Below are positions 35,965 to 47,781 of a stretch of 64,000 bases of DNA, piece after piece (the stretch's first letter is position 1; each line of letters starts with the position of its first letter). The translations under genes were made by a program, and so were the position numbers. The notes beneath the pieces were generated by a model. That model was not told the DNA's origin, did no database searches, and was given only the letters and a program-made list of their open reading frames with translations. The stretch comes from Pestalotiopsis fici W106-1 (Eukaryota > Ascomycota > Sordariomycetes > Amphisphaeriales > Sporocadaceae). The DNA lies in contig NW_006917103.1 of NCBI RefSeq assembly GCF_000516985.1, positions 992,001 to 1,056,000 of the forward strand. Direction: 5' to 3'.

Positions 35965-37579
35965 TTAAAGAGCTACCACTCCCTCATCAACTCTTTTGGC
36001 AGTCTCAAGTCTCGCATCCACCTCCACTTGCACCTGTTCTACATTGGAATATTCTTCATCCTTGTTCTTGTCCCTGCAATGTGTCAGTCGTTTAAGAGTG
36101 TATCTGATGGTACTGAGTAACTTACCCGTCCTTGAACAGTATGCGGACGATCTGCGTCATAATAACCAGACAGACCACCATGCACGCCGAGTACACGTAA
36201 CCCTTGGGATATCTGGGTGCCTCGACCGTTGGATACACAAAAAGTGGGATCCAGGCATTCGTCGAGGTCGCAATGGCTGTCATTAATATCAAAGTGAGAG
36301 ACCGTTCTTCGATATTGTCCTTTAGAATCACATTCGCCCAGCCGTAGAGGACCGAAGACACGGCCACGGAGGAGTAGCCAACACTAAAGGCAAACCACTT
36401 AGCCGACTCGGGCACGTTCCAAACGGCGAGAATCACGAGGCCGGTAAAGTTAACGGCGGACGCAAGGGTAATGGCCGCGGCTCGCCCAATCCACAGATCG
36501 GCGCTAAAGTTGATAAAGAGGACAAAAAAGATGCCCAGCGCTGGACTGATTGTGCCCAGTTGATTCAGTGTGGCCGTGTCGAAGCGGTGCAGACTCTTGA
36601 TCCAGAGCAGGAATGCGGCCGTGTTCGCGCCCGAATTGAAGAAGAAAATGTCCCATAACACAATGACATAGAAGCGCCAATTGGTAAAGATTCGCTTCAA
36701 CAAGGCCAGAGAAAATGGAGTGCTCTGAACCTTTGTGCCAGTCTTTGACAGCCTGGAGCGCGCCAGTTCCAGCTCCGGCTCTTTGAAAACTAATCGATTC
36801 GGTTTGGCAGGTGTGCCGGGCCAGATAAAGTAGCCGATCAAGGCGAGAGGTAGAGTAATGATGGCATTGATGATGAACAGCCATCTCCATCCCGCTAGTC
36901 CATGTACGCCATCGAGGTAAGTTGTGGCTGCCGACTGGAGAAGGCCTGCGGTCAAGGTGCCAAGAGTGAGACCGACATAAAATATACCTCCACGGCGACC
37001 AATCTCATCACCTCTGTACCAGCTTCCAAGAACAAAGTGAACTCCGGGGAAATAGCTTGCCTGTATAATGTCAATCGCGAGAAATTCTAGAACAATTTGG
37101 TGCTTACCTCGAATAGCGAAACAAGGAAACGGTAGGCCATGATTTCTCCATAACTCTGAGCACGGTACTGGAGCAGCGTGAAAATTCCCCAACCCAGGTC
37201 TAATGTCGGGACAAGAATATGCATAGGAACTCGAGGGAAAAGATAAATAAAAGGAAGTAGTCCGACGACATTTCCAACAACAAAGATGGTCTGGAACTGA
37301 ACAAGCTCATTGCCCTCAAAGTTCAGCTCATCCGACATTCCAGAGACGTAGGCATTGTCTGGGCAAAATTAGACAAACAGCCGAGTGGAGGACCATCATG
37401 ACAGCTTCAAACTTACTAATGTTGGACTGATCAATGTACTTGACCCAGTATAAAATGAACGCATAGGGAATAATCAGTAGATCAAGTTTTGCAATCAGCT
37501 TCCTCTCCTCGGGTCCATCCGATGGTGAGTACCAGTGATACCAACGGCGAACTTGACTATTTTCTGGCATTATGAGCAA
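35965..37579 (-). CDS. MFS permease, allantoate/Dal5-like (anion:cation symporter)
   Basis: Four exons, 37579-37417, 37358-37108, 37060-36126 and 36073-35965 (introns 58, 47 and 52 bp), give 485 residues. Features of the Dal5/Tna1/Fen2-like group are the cytosolic start with ERKLIAKLDLLIIPY, YIDQSNINNAYVSGM in the first loop (split by intron 1), YLFPRVPMHILVPT, the family stretch EASYFPGVHFVLGSWYRGDE and WRWLFIINAIITLPLALIGY. About 12 membrane helices can be read. The last exon adds a charged cytosolic tail (KNKDEEYSNVEQVQVEVD). These carriers take up small organic anions such as allantoate, nicotinate or pantothenate with protons. The gene is convergent with the LPMO-like gene; the stops are 104 bp apart. 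The cargo cannot be told. Confidence 0.92.
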
Positions 37580-39070
37580 TACGATTTCAACGCAAGATCT
37601 GCTTAGTTCGAGGCCAAGACAAGACAGCCACTCGGAAATATGTCCGTAGAGCCAAGATGACCATCTTGGTTTGCCTGACCATTAAGTAAACCGCAATGTC
37701 GGCCGAGTTGCGCATAGTCGTCAATTACAGGGCTGATCACATCACCATAAGTGGATTTTTTCTCATGCTTCCGGCCGGCATCGTATCTATCGCGGGGTGC
37801 GGATGCCATGTTTTAGTGTCCCGGTGTTCTGGGATTGGGTGTGGCCCCTATCAAGTTGGGGGGTTCGGTGATGATGCCATCTGTCGGGGAAGCACGCAAG
37901 ATTCATAGTGTCTGCGCCATCAAGATCGAGTCGCTCTTTTCTACTTGACACGCAGTGGTTATCACTCGCAAACCACCAGATGTCCTCAGACGTGTAATTA
38001 TGAGTATAATCATGGCAGGCATTTTTGGTCCGTCCTTGTTCTTCTCAACCCGGGAGGCGCTCAACACATATTCGCATTCTTCAGCACGGTGATGATGGTC
38101 GGCCGCGAACTGCATGCATCATGCACGACAAGAACAGTTCATCCGCCTCGAGACATGATCTTGAGGTGAATGCTCGATTCGCTGTCGAGGCCTCTCTTAC
38201 GTGTCTTTGGGTGCCACTCGTGGAAACAAAAGATATGCTACGAGAGCAACTATCCGGATCTTTTCCATCGTCGCACAGCTCGTGATGGACACTGACCTGG
38301 TGGCAATCTATTTCCAATGACCTTCAAGCAGCAGATCAAGAAATCTTATAGTTGCGCGTCCAGTCAATCATCGAAAAACCTGTGCCATTAGCATAATTCG
38401 CCTGAAGATGAAGGAGATTCGGCTCCATTCCGCATTCATTCCCCAGCACAGTATTAGTGCAAATAAGTGCGAGGCCTCGCTCTCATGTCCCGGCCCCGAG
38501 AGACCTGGAGCAAAGGTAGATCTCAATGGGTCTGTCTGTGTCGACGTCCTCGACGTCGGACTCGGGCTGGTGGAGGCATAATGGTTAATCATCAACTGTA
38601 ATCGCAACTCCGGCGTCCCCCGGCCTTTCGGATGAATTGCAGGCCGCCGACGGAGAGACTTGGTCAGCATAGCTGATTGCGCTGTGTCGGGACCGAAGGG
38701 CGGGCCATTCCTTAAGGTGCTCACGTAAGTAAAAAGTCTTCCCATCATTGGCCTTGGGTGAGTTCCTTGAAATCTGAGTCTAGAGATGGAATTGGAGGTG
38801 CAAGGAGTGTTGGTATGATGATGTGAAAGAAGACTGTTGACATTGTAATGTCTTTTCGTGCGCGGCGGCATCCCCACGGTTACCGAGGCGCGCCCCAACC
38901 AGCGCAAGGGTCTAATTTGGCCTGGGCCCTGCCCGCTGTAGATCATACCCCGATCCCGTCAGCATGCATCTGTCAATAAATTGATTGATTTGCCATCGCA
39001 TATCGTGCAACTATGTAGATTGCAATTACAGCTTGACTCATCATCATCTTCATTCCATAGCAATCGCAAA
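37580..39070. other. Intergenic between divergent permease and MAPEG genes
   Basis: A 192-codon minus-strand frame (38368-38946) is the only long one and has a basic, Ser/Thr/Pro-rich, family-free translation, so it is not called. No repeats or RNA genes are seen. Confidence 0.55.
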
Positions 39071-39657
39071 ATGGCTTCATTCTTTAGCGAAAACAATGTT
39101 TCATACTACACGGTAAGACGCTTTGTCCAGTTCGACGACCAATACGCTGATACGCGGTATAGATTCCCGCTGCGCTAGGTGTCGCCCTGTACCCGCGTTT
39201 CTACTCGGGCATCGTTGGACCTGGAAAGAAGTACTTTGACAGGACCAACCCGAGAAATTTTGTTGGTAGACTGGACAAAGTCGAAGGCTTGGACAAGCAG
39301 GTACGCAATAATGATGAGCGCTGCCTCGGGCGGCGGCTGTGACCAGAGCAGAGCTGACGAGCCCGAATATAGCTTCGATTGAGACTGCAGAGAGCCGAAT
39401 CCTGCAGTGCCAACGCTTTCGAGACCTTGCCACTATTCGCTGCTGCAGTCACGGCTGCCAATGCTGCGGGGGTGTCCCCCGTGGCCCTGAATTACCTGTC
39501 CTTGGGCTATGTTGCCAGCAGGGTCGTCTACACATGGGTATACATCTATCTGCTGGATAACCCGAAGCTTTTCGCCTGGCGAACCAATGTTTGGACTGTA
39601 GGGACTGTGATCCTGATGACCTTGTTCATCAAGGCAGGACTCAAGTCGCAGCCTTGA
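39071..39657 (+). CDS. MAPEG-domain membrane protein
   Basis: Three exons, 39071-39112, 39163-39300 and 39391-39657 (introns 50 and 90 bp), all in phase 0, give 148 residues. MAPEG proteins are small four-helix membrane proteins that include glutathione S-transferase-like enzymes of lipid metabolism and detoxification. Hydrophobic helices are seen around YYTIPAALGVALYPRFY, ETLPLFAAAVTAANAAG, NYLSLGYVASRVVYTWVYIY and TVGTVILMTLFIKAGL. The family's N/E-rich turn with RAESCSANAFETLP and the RVVYTWVYI stretch support the call. The start is short (MASFFSENNVSYYT) and has no cleavable signal. The substrate is not known. Confidence 0.85.
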
Positions 39658-40131
39658 AATTCAGGACATGTTACTACCATTTGGGTGTAACACTGCCTCC
39701 AATGATGTCTGATTTTTGCCTGTTGTTACCAAGTTGCAATGATTGATTCAAAGCAAAGAACTTGTATGTATGTATTATTATTATGATATCTAAGACACGT
39801 GTAATATCATATGAGAAAGGTTATTTGTTTTTCTGCCTCTTGACAGATATTCGCACCAAGCAAAATGCTGCCACTGCCACAACTACCAGGTCCGCAATCA
39901 CCTATAGTGCTGAAATGTGCCAAGTGGCCCACCCCGCCAGCTACCGTACCTACCTACCTTGTAGCCAGTGAGCCAAAACCTAAACGTTAACCGGAGAACC
40001 TTGTCAGCGCCAGCTTGAATTTCTTAATTGTGACAATTGGTCCACTATTTTGTGCCAAATCGGTGCAGCTGCTGCTACTTTTAACTCCTCTCGACTTTGG
40101 GGCAATTCCATTGAGAGAAGGGAACGAGGTC
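39658..40131. other. Intergenic between MAPEG and DUF167 genes
   Basis: This is the 3' flank of the MAPEG gene and the promoter of the DUF167 gene. The DUF167 frame is open upstream to an earlier ATG at 40015, so the end of this stretch could encode an N-terminal extension. Confidence 0.5.
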
Positions 40132-40562
40132 ATGGCGGCGCGGACAACCATGATTACGCTCACGAAAATATCCAAAACCAAGCCCCTAGGAGCTATTCAC
40201 ATCCACTGTCGCGTCAAGCCAGGTGTCAACAAGAACCGCGAAGGCGTTAGCGCCGTCACCGACGATGCAGTCGAACTCAATGTGGCCGCACCACCGAGGG
40301 ATGGCGAGGCAAACAAGGCCGTCATCAAAGTCATGAGCGAGGTACGAGCTACTCTTTTGGAGCAGACGTCTGTTCACGACTGATGAATTTCTGGTAGGCG
40401 CTCAACGTTGCAAAGTCGGATTTGAGCATCACTGCGGGCCACAAGTCAAGGGACAAGACGATTGAGATCAACCCCTCTGTACTCGGCGTAAAGCCAGGCC
40501 AAAGTGAAGATCAATGGTCTTCAATCGTCAGAGACAGGCTTGTTAAGCATATTGGGGATTAG
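40132..40562 (+). CDS. DUF167 (YggU-like) protein
   Basis: Two exons, 40132-40341 and 40398-40562 (56-bp intron), give 124 residues. The DUF167/YggU signature is plain: HIHCRVKPGVNKNREGV, VELNVAAPPRDGEANKAVIKVM, then SITAGHKSRDKTIEI. This conserved small alpha/beta fold has no firmly known role; human C15orf40 is a relative. The chosen start (MAARTTMITLTKISK) fits the usual N-terminus; an in-frame ATG at 40015 would add 39 residues including a hydrophobic stretch (MNFLIVTIGPLFCAKSVQLL), which may be a targeting signal or simply leader. Confidence 0.88.
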
Positions 40563-41218
40563 TAGCGGCAATCTTCTTGCTGTAACCCAAACACTTGACC
40601 GACGCCCGCATCTGTTTGGGACATTTGCAAAAGGCAATAATTAGAGGAGTGTTCTTGCGCTCTGCTGCCCAATTCATCCCATGATGCTACTGATGAAAGC
40701 CATGCCTGTCTCTAGCCAGTAGAGTGGGTTTTTTTTTCTCCTGATGAGCGTCCTCTTGGCCATAACGTCCTTGCTTCCCAAGGGGCAGCATTCTTCGGAA
40801 CTCGAAGACTCCCAGCTTGATCTCTTTGGGCTTGATTCAGCAGTCTTTCTCGGGCCATCCTCTCTGGCACTATGATACGGTGATGTCCCCCCCTTCTCAG
40901 TTCATTAATTTCTCTCAGAGACTATCAACCAATGTTCGAAAGTTGTGACACGGTATCATCGTGGACGTGTATCATTTTTCTGAAGTCTCTTTTACAGTTT
41001 GCTCAAAGGTCAACAAGGTAGCTAACTTGCATGCGTAGTGCTTCAGGCCTAGGCTGTGATGTTAACAAGACATCGTAGCCAGCTAGTGTAATGTCAACAA
41101 AGCACAAATTTTTCAGAAAACCTTACCGGCAAATTGTTCGGCTCGCAGAAGTTGAGAGTCCTTATGATTTTAAATTGACACTGATTCTATCACCACCAAG
41201 TGGTGTAGTGGTTAGAAG

Positions 41219-41260
41219 AGCAGTGCAACAGCAGCAAAGAGCAGTCAAACAGCAGCAAAG
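41219..41260 (+). repeat. Tandem duplication of 21 bp
   Basis: The copies at 41219-41239 (agcagtgcaacagcagcaaag) and 41240-41260 (agcagtcaaacagcagcaaag) differ at two bases. They lie between the A-box-like segment and the A23 tract. Confidence 0.8.
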
Positions 41261-41272
41261 ACCTACTGTTAC

Positions 41273-41295
41273 AAAAAAAAAAAAAAAAAAAAAAA
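41273..41295 (+). repeat. A23 homopolymer
   Basis: An uninterrupted run of 23 A follows cctactgttac and precedes ccgcgagtagg. It could be the tail of an old retroposed element. Confidence 0.8.
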
Positions 41296-42596
41296 CCGCG
41301 AGTAGGCGGAGACGTAGCCCTCTGGGTGAACTCCTTTTTGCTGTCCTAGATACCTTCCGTAGCTCTTTTTCTTTTTTTCTTTTTCTTGTTTCCATTTAGT
41401 TCTCGTCGCTCTCATCATTTTCTTTGCGGAAGGATTGTAAAATCGGTGGCTCCAGTTTCTTGAGGAAGGTCATGGAATGTTCATGACCAAGCAAATACCA
41501 CATACTGAATCACTGCAAACACCAGCCTTGTACCCAGTCGTGGCAGCAGTCCGAATACCAGGCTAAACATCTCACCATAAGTTTGAGGGATGTAGCTCCA
41601 ATACATCCTACGCAACTCATGGCTTCAAGGATACTTCATGCCTTTGTCGACTCGACACCCATACGAACGTCAGGTGTCTTCGGGCTCATCAAAGGGCCAG
41701 GCGGATAGAGACCGTCGGAGCAAGTTTGAGCTGGTAGTCTTCGGACTGATATTTGGAAAGTGACGGAGATTGCTTGCAGACAGAAAGACTTGGACCCTCG
41801 CATGTTCAGCTGGATTTCTTGACGTTTTGAGCGACCTTGGACCAAGCCGTCACCATTCCGTTCCGTCTGGTCGCCTGGATGTGCGAACCTCGGATTTTAC
41901 GACGGGGATTTCAAAGCGGCAATCATAAACACTCCTATCAATCATGGTTCCATGCAAAATCGACATCAAGATGCCGTGGATGGATTTCATTCTCACATAA
42001 CTATTGTACGTATGCGTGGGGATCCAGGAGAAAGTTGAGTTCGCTGTCATTCGCGTTGTGGCTATCTCGAACATCAAGCTTTGAGGTTGAAAGAAATGCC
42101 TTTCTTCATCACATGCCTCCCGTCACATCAACTAATGAGATTGAACTTTCATCTCACCCAAACTTGGCCTTATTAACTTGGCGTTGCTCAAAAGGTGGGG
42201 TGGAGCCCTCCCGAGGTATGGTATATGTGCTCAAGATATCGTGAAGCATTACAATAAACTGCGACTGGATCATGGTATCATTGAGACATGACTCCCAAAA
42301 CACGATGCTGAGAACATTGCTCTTTCCGTAGGCAGTTGGTGATTCCATACTTGACCACCGTACCTAGCCATGACCATTTTCTCATCGCTGCCGCGCTAGC
42401 GAATCTTATCGTCAAGTCCCGAGCGCCCATCCGAACTTCCGTGCTTGGTGCGGTGACCGGATCCCCTCCCACCGCTCATCTCTCACATCCCGTCAGTCCG
42501 AGAACATCTGCAAAAAGAAATTTATCCAGTCGACCTTCGATCACATTGAGAAAAGCTTATTCTTTGTTACCACGCCACGTTCTCCCCCCCAAAACT

Positions 42597-43154
42597 ATGG
42601 CCGTTTCCGCAACACGGCCGGAGCGCATCACCCCCAGCCTGACGGTCCAGTCTCCACTTGGATCCGAGAAGCGCGGACCTGGGCTGGTCATTGTCTCGCC
42701 CGCCGGCGGCAGCGGCAGCGGCAGCGCCGGTCAGCAGCAGCTGCTAGAAGCCGACGCGCAGCAGACGTATGCGCGGCAGGGCTACATTGTCGCTCACCTC
42801 AAGCTGTCGCCTGGCTACAATGAGCTGAGGATCCGGGACGAGCTGCGCGAGGCCACCGAGGCCCTCGACTTTCACGACAACTGTAGTGACAAGTCGAGAT
42901 ACGGCATCATAGGTATGGCTATCCGCGTCATGTCCTATATCTCATAACTGACATGGAGCAAAGTCCACGATACACTGGCGTACCCATCTCTGGTTGAAGC
43001 CATCAATTGCAATGGAGAGATCAAGTCGGCAGTATTCATTGGGGAGCCGTCCAAGCCGTGTTCAAAGTCATTCCTTTCCATTTCACCAGAAGAATATTCT
43101 ACAGATGCGACCTCGGCTCAAGACAAGGCGCTCAAGTATCTCAGGGGACAATGA
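42597..43154 (+). CDS. Shortened dienelactone-hydrolase-like protein
   Basis: Two exons, 42597-42912 and 42964-43154 (51-bp intron, acceptor gcaaag), give 168 residues. The first part looks like the N-terminal half of fungal DLH/carboxymethylenebutenolidase-like hydrolases: a beta strand GPGLVIVSPAGG, YARQGYIVAHLKLSPGY and a short helix before GIIV. The family is normally about 240-280 residues with a nucleophile after the second third and an acid and His near the C-terminus; here the frame stops after KYLRGQ and no GxCxGG-type nucleophile motif or later His motif is seen. It may be a decayed copy or a family with a changed core. The weak acceptor makes the second exon less certain. Confidence 0.5.
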
Positions 43155-43811
43155 CGCGGATCGGGGTAGATGCTCACCCACCTCACCATTCGTGTCGGAA
43201 CTCCCATCTGATCAGTATGGCGTGACTTCATGAATGATCTACTACCCCTTTTTATTTTCTACATGATACCAAGATATATTCAAGCAATTTATGAGTGTCT
43301 GGCAGCCGCATCTCGTCTGCCAAACTGTGATGCGGATGGCAGAGTCGGATAACACACCGTGTACCCACATTGGACGCTAGGGTAAACATCCGAAGTCTTC
43401 GGAAGACGAAGCGCCAGTGCCCTTGACATCCGAGCAGTAAACTTGCCCTGCCTTGTAAGGAAAACGAGACTTGAGGATAGGTAATTGACATAAAGAGATT
43501 CGGCATCAGAGGACAGTGCAGGAGGATAGAAGACTTTGCAGTCATTTGTCATGAATGGAAATAGTTTCTCCGTACACAACATTGTCAGGCCAACCATCCG
43601 CTAGGTCCACAGCCTCCTCTTTTAAAACAAGTTGCTCATGAAAGATCCTTTCATTTGATGTGCACTCGCTCAGAGAATTCTCTCATGTTTTGCTGAGTAG
43701 TCAGCTTCCACGTCAGGTCCTCGGCTCAGCATTTGCCAGTAGCGATCCGAAATTGGAATGTTTCCGAATGCATAAAAAAGCGTGGACAGCCTCCGGGTGG
43801 TTTATGGTATC
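43155..43811. other. Intergenic after the DLH-like gene
   Basis: If the hydrolase gene was once full length, its missing C-terminal half should be here, but no frame shows the expected strands and catalytic His. The rest is the 3' flank of the Bmt6 gene. Confidence 0.45.
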
Positions 43812-45131
43812 CTACAAGTGCCTGAATAGATGGACCTGTAGCTTCAAATTTTCCAAGCCCGCTGGATAACCAAGCCCCTTGTCTGGGAGTCTACACAGTC
43901 TGTTTGTGTCATCAACGAGCTTCTCCCATGGACTTTCCGAGATGGGTTCATCCTCGACCGTGACTTGAGCTGGTAATAAGGCTTTGTCTAAGAGCCAGCT
44001 CATGGCGTACAACTTTTCCGCTTCACCCTCGGCGCCTTTTGCCGAGGCCATAGCTTCGTGAGCGTCAACTACCAAAAGCAGACACCCTTTCGGCACGAGT
44101 GTGCTCAATTTCCGCAGAAAACTTGTGGCACGCCGAATCGAGGTGTTATAAAGGTCATTGAGGGTGAAAAGTAGGGTAATTAGCGTAACCTCTGATCCCA
44201 TCATGGCCTGTAGATCCTCCGCCGTTAGGCCTAGAATGTCAGTCTGGGTGAAATGTGTTGCAAGAGCCCGTGGCGAAAGGAAAGATGCATTCATGGTGCG
44301 AGCCGCAGCGCTGGCATACTTGGACAGCTGAGGGGCCGTTGTCAGGCCTGCGCAGAGTTTGGAAATGACCTCGGACCAGTCTGCAGCGTCAACCAAGTGA
44401 AGGTCGACAAGAGGAGCACTGAGGGGAGAAGAAGATGCTGCCTGTAGCAGCTTCTCCTCAGGCGATGCTCCAGAATCACCCGATGGTACGGCATCCGGCT
44501 TGCCTGCTGCATCTTCTCGCCTACATCGAAGCACTCCGGCCAACGCCATCACCTCTGCAGCACCACCGCCAAAGCAGAGCACCTTAACCGGCCCAGCAGT
44601 GCCATTTCCAAGTAGTCTCTTCACCCAAGGACTGTCTCCATGGTCATCGCAAATCTGCGCGAGTATATTCGAGTAGGCCAATGCACGGCTGGGGCTCCAT
44701 CGAATTGCGTAGCCTTCCCTGAACTGCTCTGTCCTAAACGCCGTCTCAAAAGACTTTTGGAGTAACGCATCATTGATCTGGGTCAACAGTGCTTTTAATG
44801 CCGCAAAGTCCTGTGAGGCAGGGAACGCGACCCGGAAAATGTCAAGAATGAGCTGCTGCAGCTCGACCGGGAGAATGTTTCTCTGCAAAGTCGGGGCCGG
44901 CGCTGACATCGCAGAAGAGGACGCAGGTTTCCGAGGCGCCGCCTTCTTTGAGTAGCCCGATCCTGTCCATGACGGCCGACTGGTGGGCGGAGGTGCCGGG
45001 GCTTTTGATGCGCTGCTCACCGAGGGGCGGCCATGTTTCGGCTGAGATTGGGCCTGGCGATCGAATCTCCCCATTGTTTTTATTGTGCTGCCTTGAAGAG
45101 GGTGGTCTCGATGGTCGACCTTGTTGGCCAT
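43812..45131 (-). CDS. BMT6: 25S rRNA (uridine-N3)-methyltransferase Bmt6
   Basis: Single-exon gene of 439 residues. The SAM-binding site is KVLCFGGGAAEVMALAGVL (about 184-202), followed by LVDLHLVDAADWSEVISKL, the second strand and acid of a Rossmann-like methyltransferase. DILGLTAEDLQAMMGSEVTLITLLFTLNDLY and the last block PKGCLLLVVDAHEA match fungal Bmt6, which methylates one uridine (2843 in yeast numbering) of 25S rRNA in the nucleolus. The N-terminal 75 residues are Ser/Pro/Lys-rich and disordered. A second ATG at 45074 (MGRFDRQAQSQPKHGR) looks more like the start in relatives and may be the true one. A longer insertion with EDAAGKPDAVPSGDSG separates two core strands. Confidence 0.85.
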   Translation of the reverse strand: MANKVDHRDHPLQGSTIKTMGRFDRQAQSQPKHGRPSVSSASKAPAPPPTSRPSWTGSGYSKKAAPRKPASSSAMSAPAPTLQRNILPVELQQLILDIFRVAFPASQDFAALKALLTQINDALLQKSFETAFRTEQFREGYAIRWSPSRALAYSNILAQICDDHGDSPWVKRLLGNGTAGPVKVLCFGGGAAEVMALAGVLRCRREDAAGKPDAVPSGDSGASPEEKLLQAASSSPLSAPLVDLHLVDAADWSEVISKLCAGLTTAPQLSKYASAAARTMNASFLSPRALATHFTQTDILGLTAEDLQAMMGSEVTLITLLFTLNDLYNTSIRRATSFLRKLSTLVPKGCLLLVVDAHEAMASAKGAEGEAEKLYAMSWLLDKALLPAQVTVEDEPISESPWEKLVDDTNRLCRLPDKGLGYPAGLENLKLQVHLFRHL

Positions 45132-47781
45132 GAAAATTCAGCGCTATCCAAGATATGGGGCCCGTACTATTTTTAGCGTATTCCGTTCATGTTGAGACCT
45201 GCCCAGTCGTCACCTAAACTTTGTAGGCGACCATATGGAGGCAGAGAATCGAAGGCGTCAACTTGACATTGTTTGCCGTGGTAATGGGCCATTGTCTCCC
45301 ACGAATGATTTTTCTTTGGGTGTGCCTCTATCTTTTTCCTTTTCATTTCACTCATTCTTGTCACTAGGGGGTGGCCACTACGACAGTATGCCAATCAGAA
45401 TAGAGCCCGGGACCAGTTCTAGCACAAGCGGCTCATGTTTTGTTCAATCGCGCAAGCCGAGATCAAATTTTGTAATTACTCAGAAGTATTTCATTCGCAA
45501 AGGTCACAATAAGGAGGCCGCCGCTGTTGGAAGGATCAATGAATGTTTGTGGACGGCTCTAGCATTCAGAAAGGGGGGCTTCCAAGTTATATTGTGTGTC
45601 CCGATTCTAGCCGCCGTCATTATAACTCCTGGGGAAGACTGTGGGCAAGGAAAACCTGCAATAAAGTGAATGCCTGATCCACCATACGGAAAGGAGTTCC
45701 GCATCCGCCGAGAATCATTTGCTCATGTAAACCGCTTCAAGGGGAGAGGCTATTGTTTCCAATATGGATACTACAGATCAGCACCCAAGCACCTGATGGA
45801 GGAGCGGCCAGACCCGTGTTAGTGGCACTACTCATGTCATAGGGCTGATTCGCAGGGGGACGCAGGAACAAAACAGGTACCCGAGGCCGAGCAGGATTAC
45901 CTAAGAGAATGTAATTATAGTACTAGTGCGTGCATACAACCTGAATGACCTTTGAGGCGTTGCCAGAACCTTGCACCAACGACCATCGTGCCCCAGAATC
46001 ATTGGTTCGTATTGATTCAATCAAGAAAATTCTTTCGTGACGTGCGATCGAGCAGGAACAACACGTTTCACAGACCGATCACATTAGTTGCATCTAGTGT
46101 CCGGAAGGCGCCTTGTGCCGTGAGACTAATTATACCCGAAGATTTGGGCACGTTTGGTCAGGACGGCCCGTCATTTGTCTTTGGGCGGTCTTGTTTACAT
46201 TCGCGCCGGGTTGAGATGGTTTACTGTCGATTCAGGACTTCGTGGGCGCACAGGTTCGAATGAAACTGATTTCGGCGGTCAATGTAACATGCAATTGAGC
46301 GGGCCGACATGGTTCTTGGAAATGCACGCCATAGTCAAAATATCTTCAAACTGTGGGATTGATGAGGTAAGATGTCATACGTTAATGTGACCAGCAACAT
46401 CGTGAGGTTTCGGAGCGGAAGGGGTTCGGATGGTGTCTTCCTCGCCGGTAGCTTGCGGCATTGTTGTGCCATCCGGGTTTTGCGTCTGAATGTCTCAAAA
46501 GCTACGGAATTTGATTATTAATAACACCCGTGGAATATTTTATTGCAATCAAAGACTTTTAATTGATTCACGAACAGAAAGATGTATACCGTACTGGCTG
46601 CTCCAGGTTTAAGCAGCACTTGATCATACTGTGGTATTTCCATATTGGGAATGTACTGCCGGTGGAACTTTTTAGCCAGTAAAAGCCATCAATTGACACG
46701 CCTTATTACACAATGATGAAAGTGACGATGAGATGAATTGTGCCAACAACAAGGAGGAGGAAGAAGAAAAAATGTTCCATGATGATCATACGGAAATACA
46801 AATTGCACACCTGACCAATGGGTCCCCGAGTTGTTCGTGCATTGTAGGAAATGGTGTCACACACATACAAGGTCTTGCACATTGATGTCGTATTATTTGT
46901 CCTGGAATGCGCGAGGTCGGATCCTCCGTCGTGGTGGTGGTAGGAAATGGTACAATTCTTTCGCTATTATTACTCACGATGGCGATGGGCGGGTGCAACA
47001 TGAGAATTTTTCGCAGGCACGGGGATGGTGTGCTATGACACCAATTCGCTGTTACCAGATGATTCTACAGGCCTCGAAAGGCTTTGAAAGGCTTTGACGG
47101 TCTGGTGACCCTTGTGACCCCCTGAGTAAGGGAGAGGTTACAGGCGACTCCGAAGCCGAAGCCGAAAGCAAATTTGACATTGACCACAGGGCGGGTTTGC
47201 CAACAAAGGGCGCGCGACAAGCTCAAGCCGAGAGCTCCAGCTGTGACTGCTGACTGACTGGGCGCTTCCGACGCTAAGCCGTTGCGACACGGTGGGCGGT
47301 TGGGCGGGTGCTTGACTCTTCACTGCTCCAGAGCCTTTAGCCTTTAGAGGTTCAGTTGGGCGCCGCTATACTCGTTCAGGTACCACAGCCATGACATTTG
47401 CTCTCGGCTTTGCGCCCTTTGCGATCCACAAGGCGTCGGCTTGCGTCGCATCACATTGCAGGGCGTGTTCAACTATGACTAACAAGTAGCAATGTTTATT
47501 GCACGATGGGTAAAATTTTCAAAGACATGTATGTCAAAACAGGAAAATGGAGGCAAGTTGAATTGGTATAAGTAGGGGCGGGTCTTCATGTTGAACATTG
47601 GAAATAAACACGGAAAACATCATCAATCCTCACTGAAAGCAAAAGGTTTACTACCATACAAACCACAGCAACTTCAAGCCCTTATACTACTACTACAATC
47701 GCTCTCGAGCAATCCAATCAGCCAATCACACAAACCAAACAACTCAGTCATCAAGACCCACATTATCACTTATACACCATA
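45132..47781. other. Gene-poor stretch of 2.6 kb before the two-repeat protein
   Basis: Open frames such as 45235-45669 (plus) have no family likeness. The last 220 bp contain the TATAAG box and CA-rich leader of the next gene. No transposon or RNA gene is recognised. Confidence 0.5.
47567..47572 (+). promoter_or_regulatory. TATA-like box of the two-repeat protein gene
   Basis: TATAAG lies 215 bp upstream of the ATG, before a leader that turns C/A-rich (cacaaaccaaacaactcag), a composition common in the leaders of strongly expressed fungal genes. The role is inferred. Confidence 0.4.

Larger units (their letters stand above)
40563..42596. other. Intergenic stretch with A23 tract and tRNA A-box-like segment
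   Basis: A segment like a tRNA A box (41200-41217) is followed by two tandem 21-bp copies (41219-41260) and an A23 run (41273-41295). No complete tRNA folds here. Frames such as 41837-42244 have no recognisable similarity. Confidence 0.5.

Noticed and set aside
38368..38946. 192-codon minus-strand frame
   Set aside because: Basic, Ser/Thr/Pro-rich translation without a family motif, no upstream splice partner, and it lies in an intergenic stretch; a chance frame is more likely.
42336..42596. In-frame upstream extension of the hydrolase-like gene
   Set aside because: The added sequence resembles no hydrolase N-terminus, whereas the ATG at 42597 fits the start of the conserved fold.
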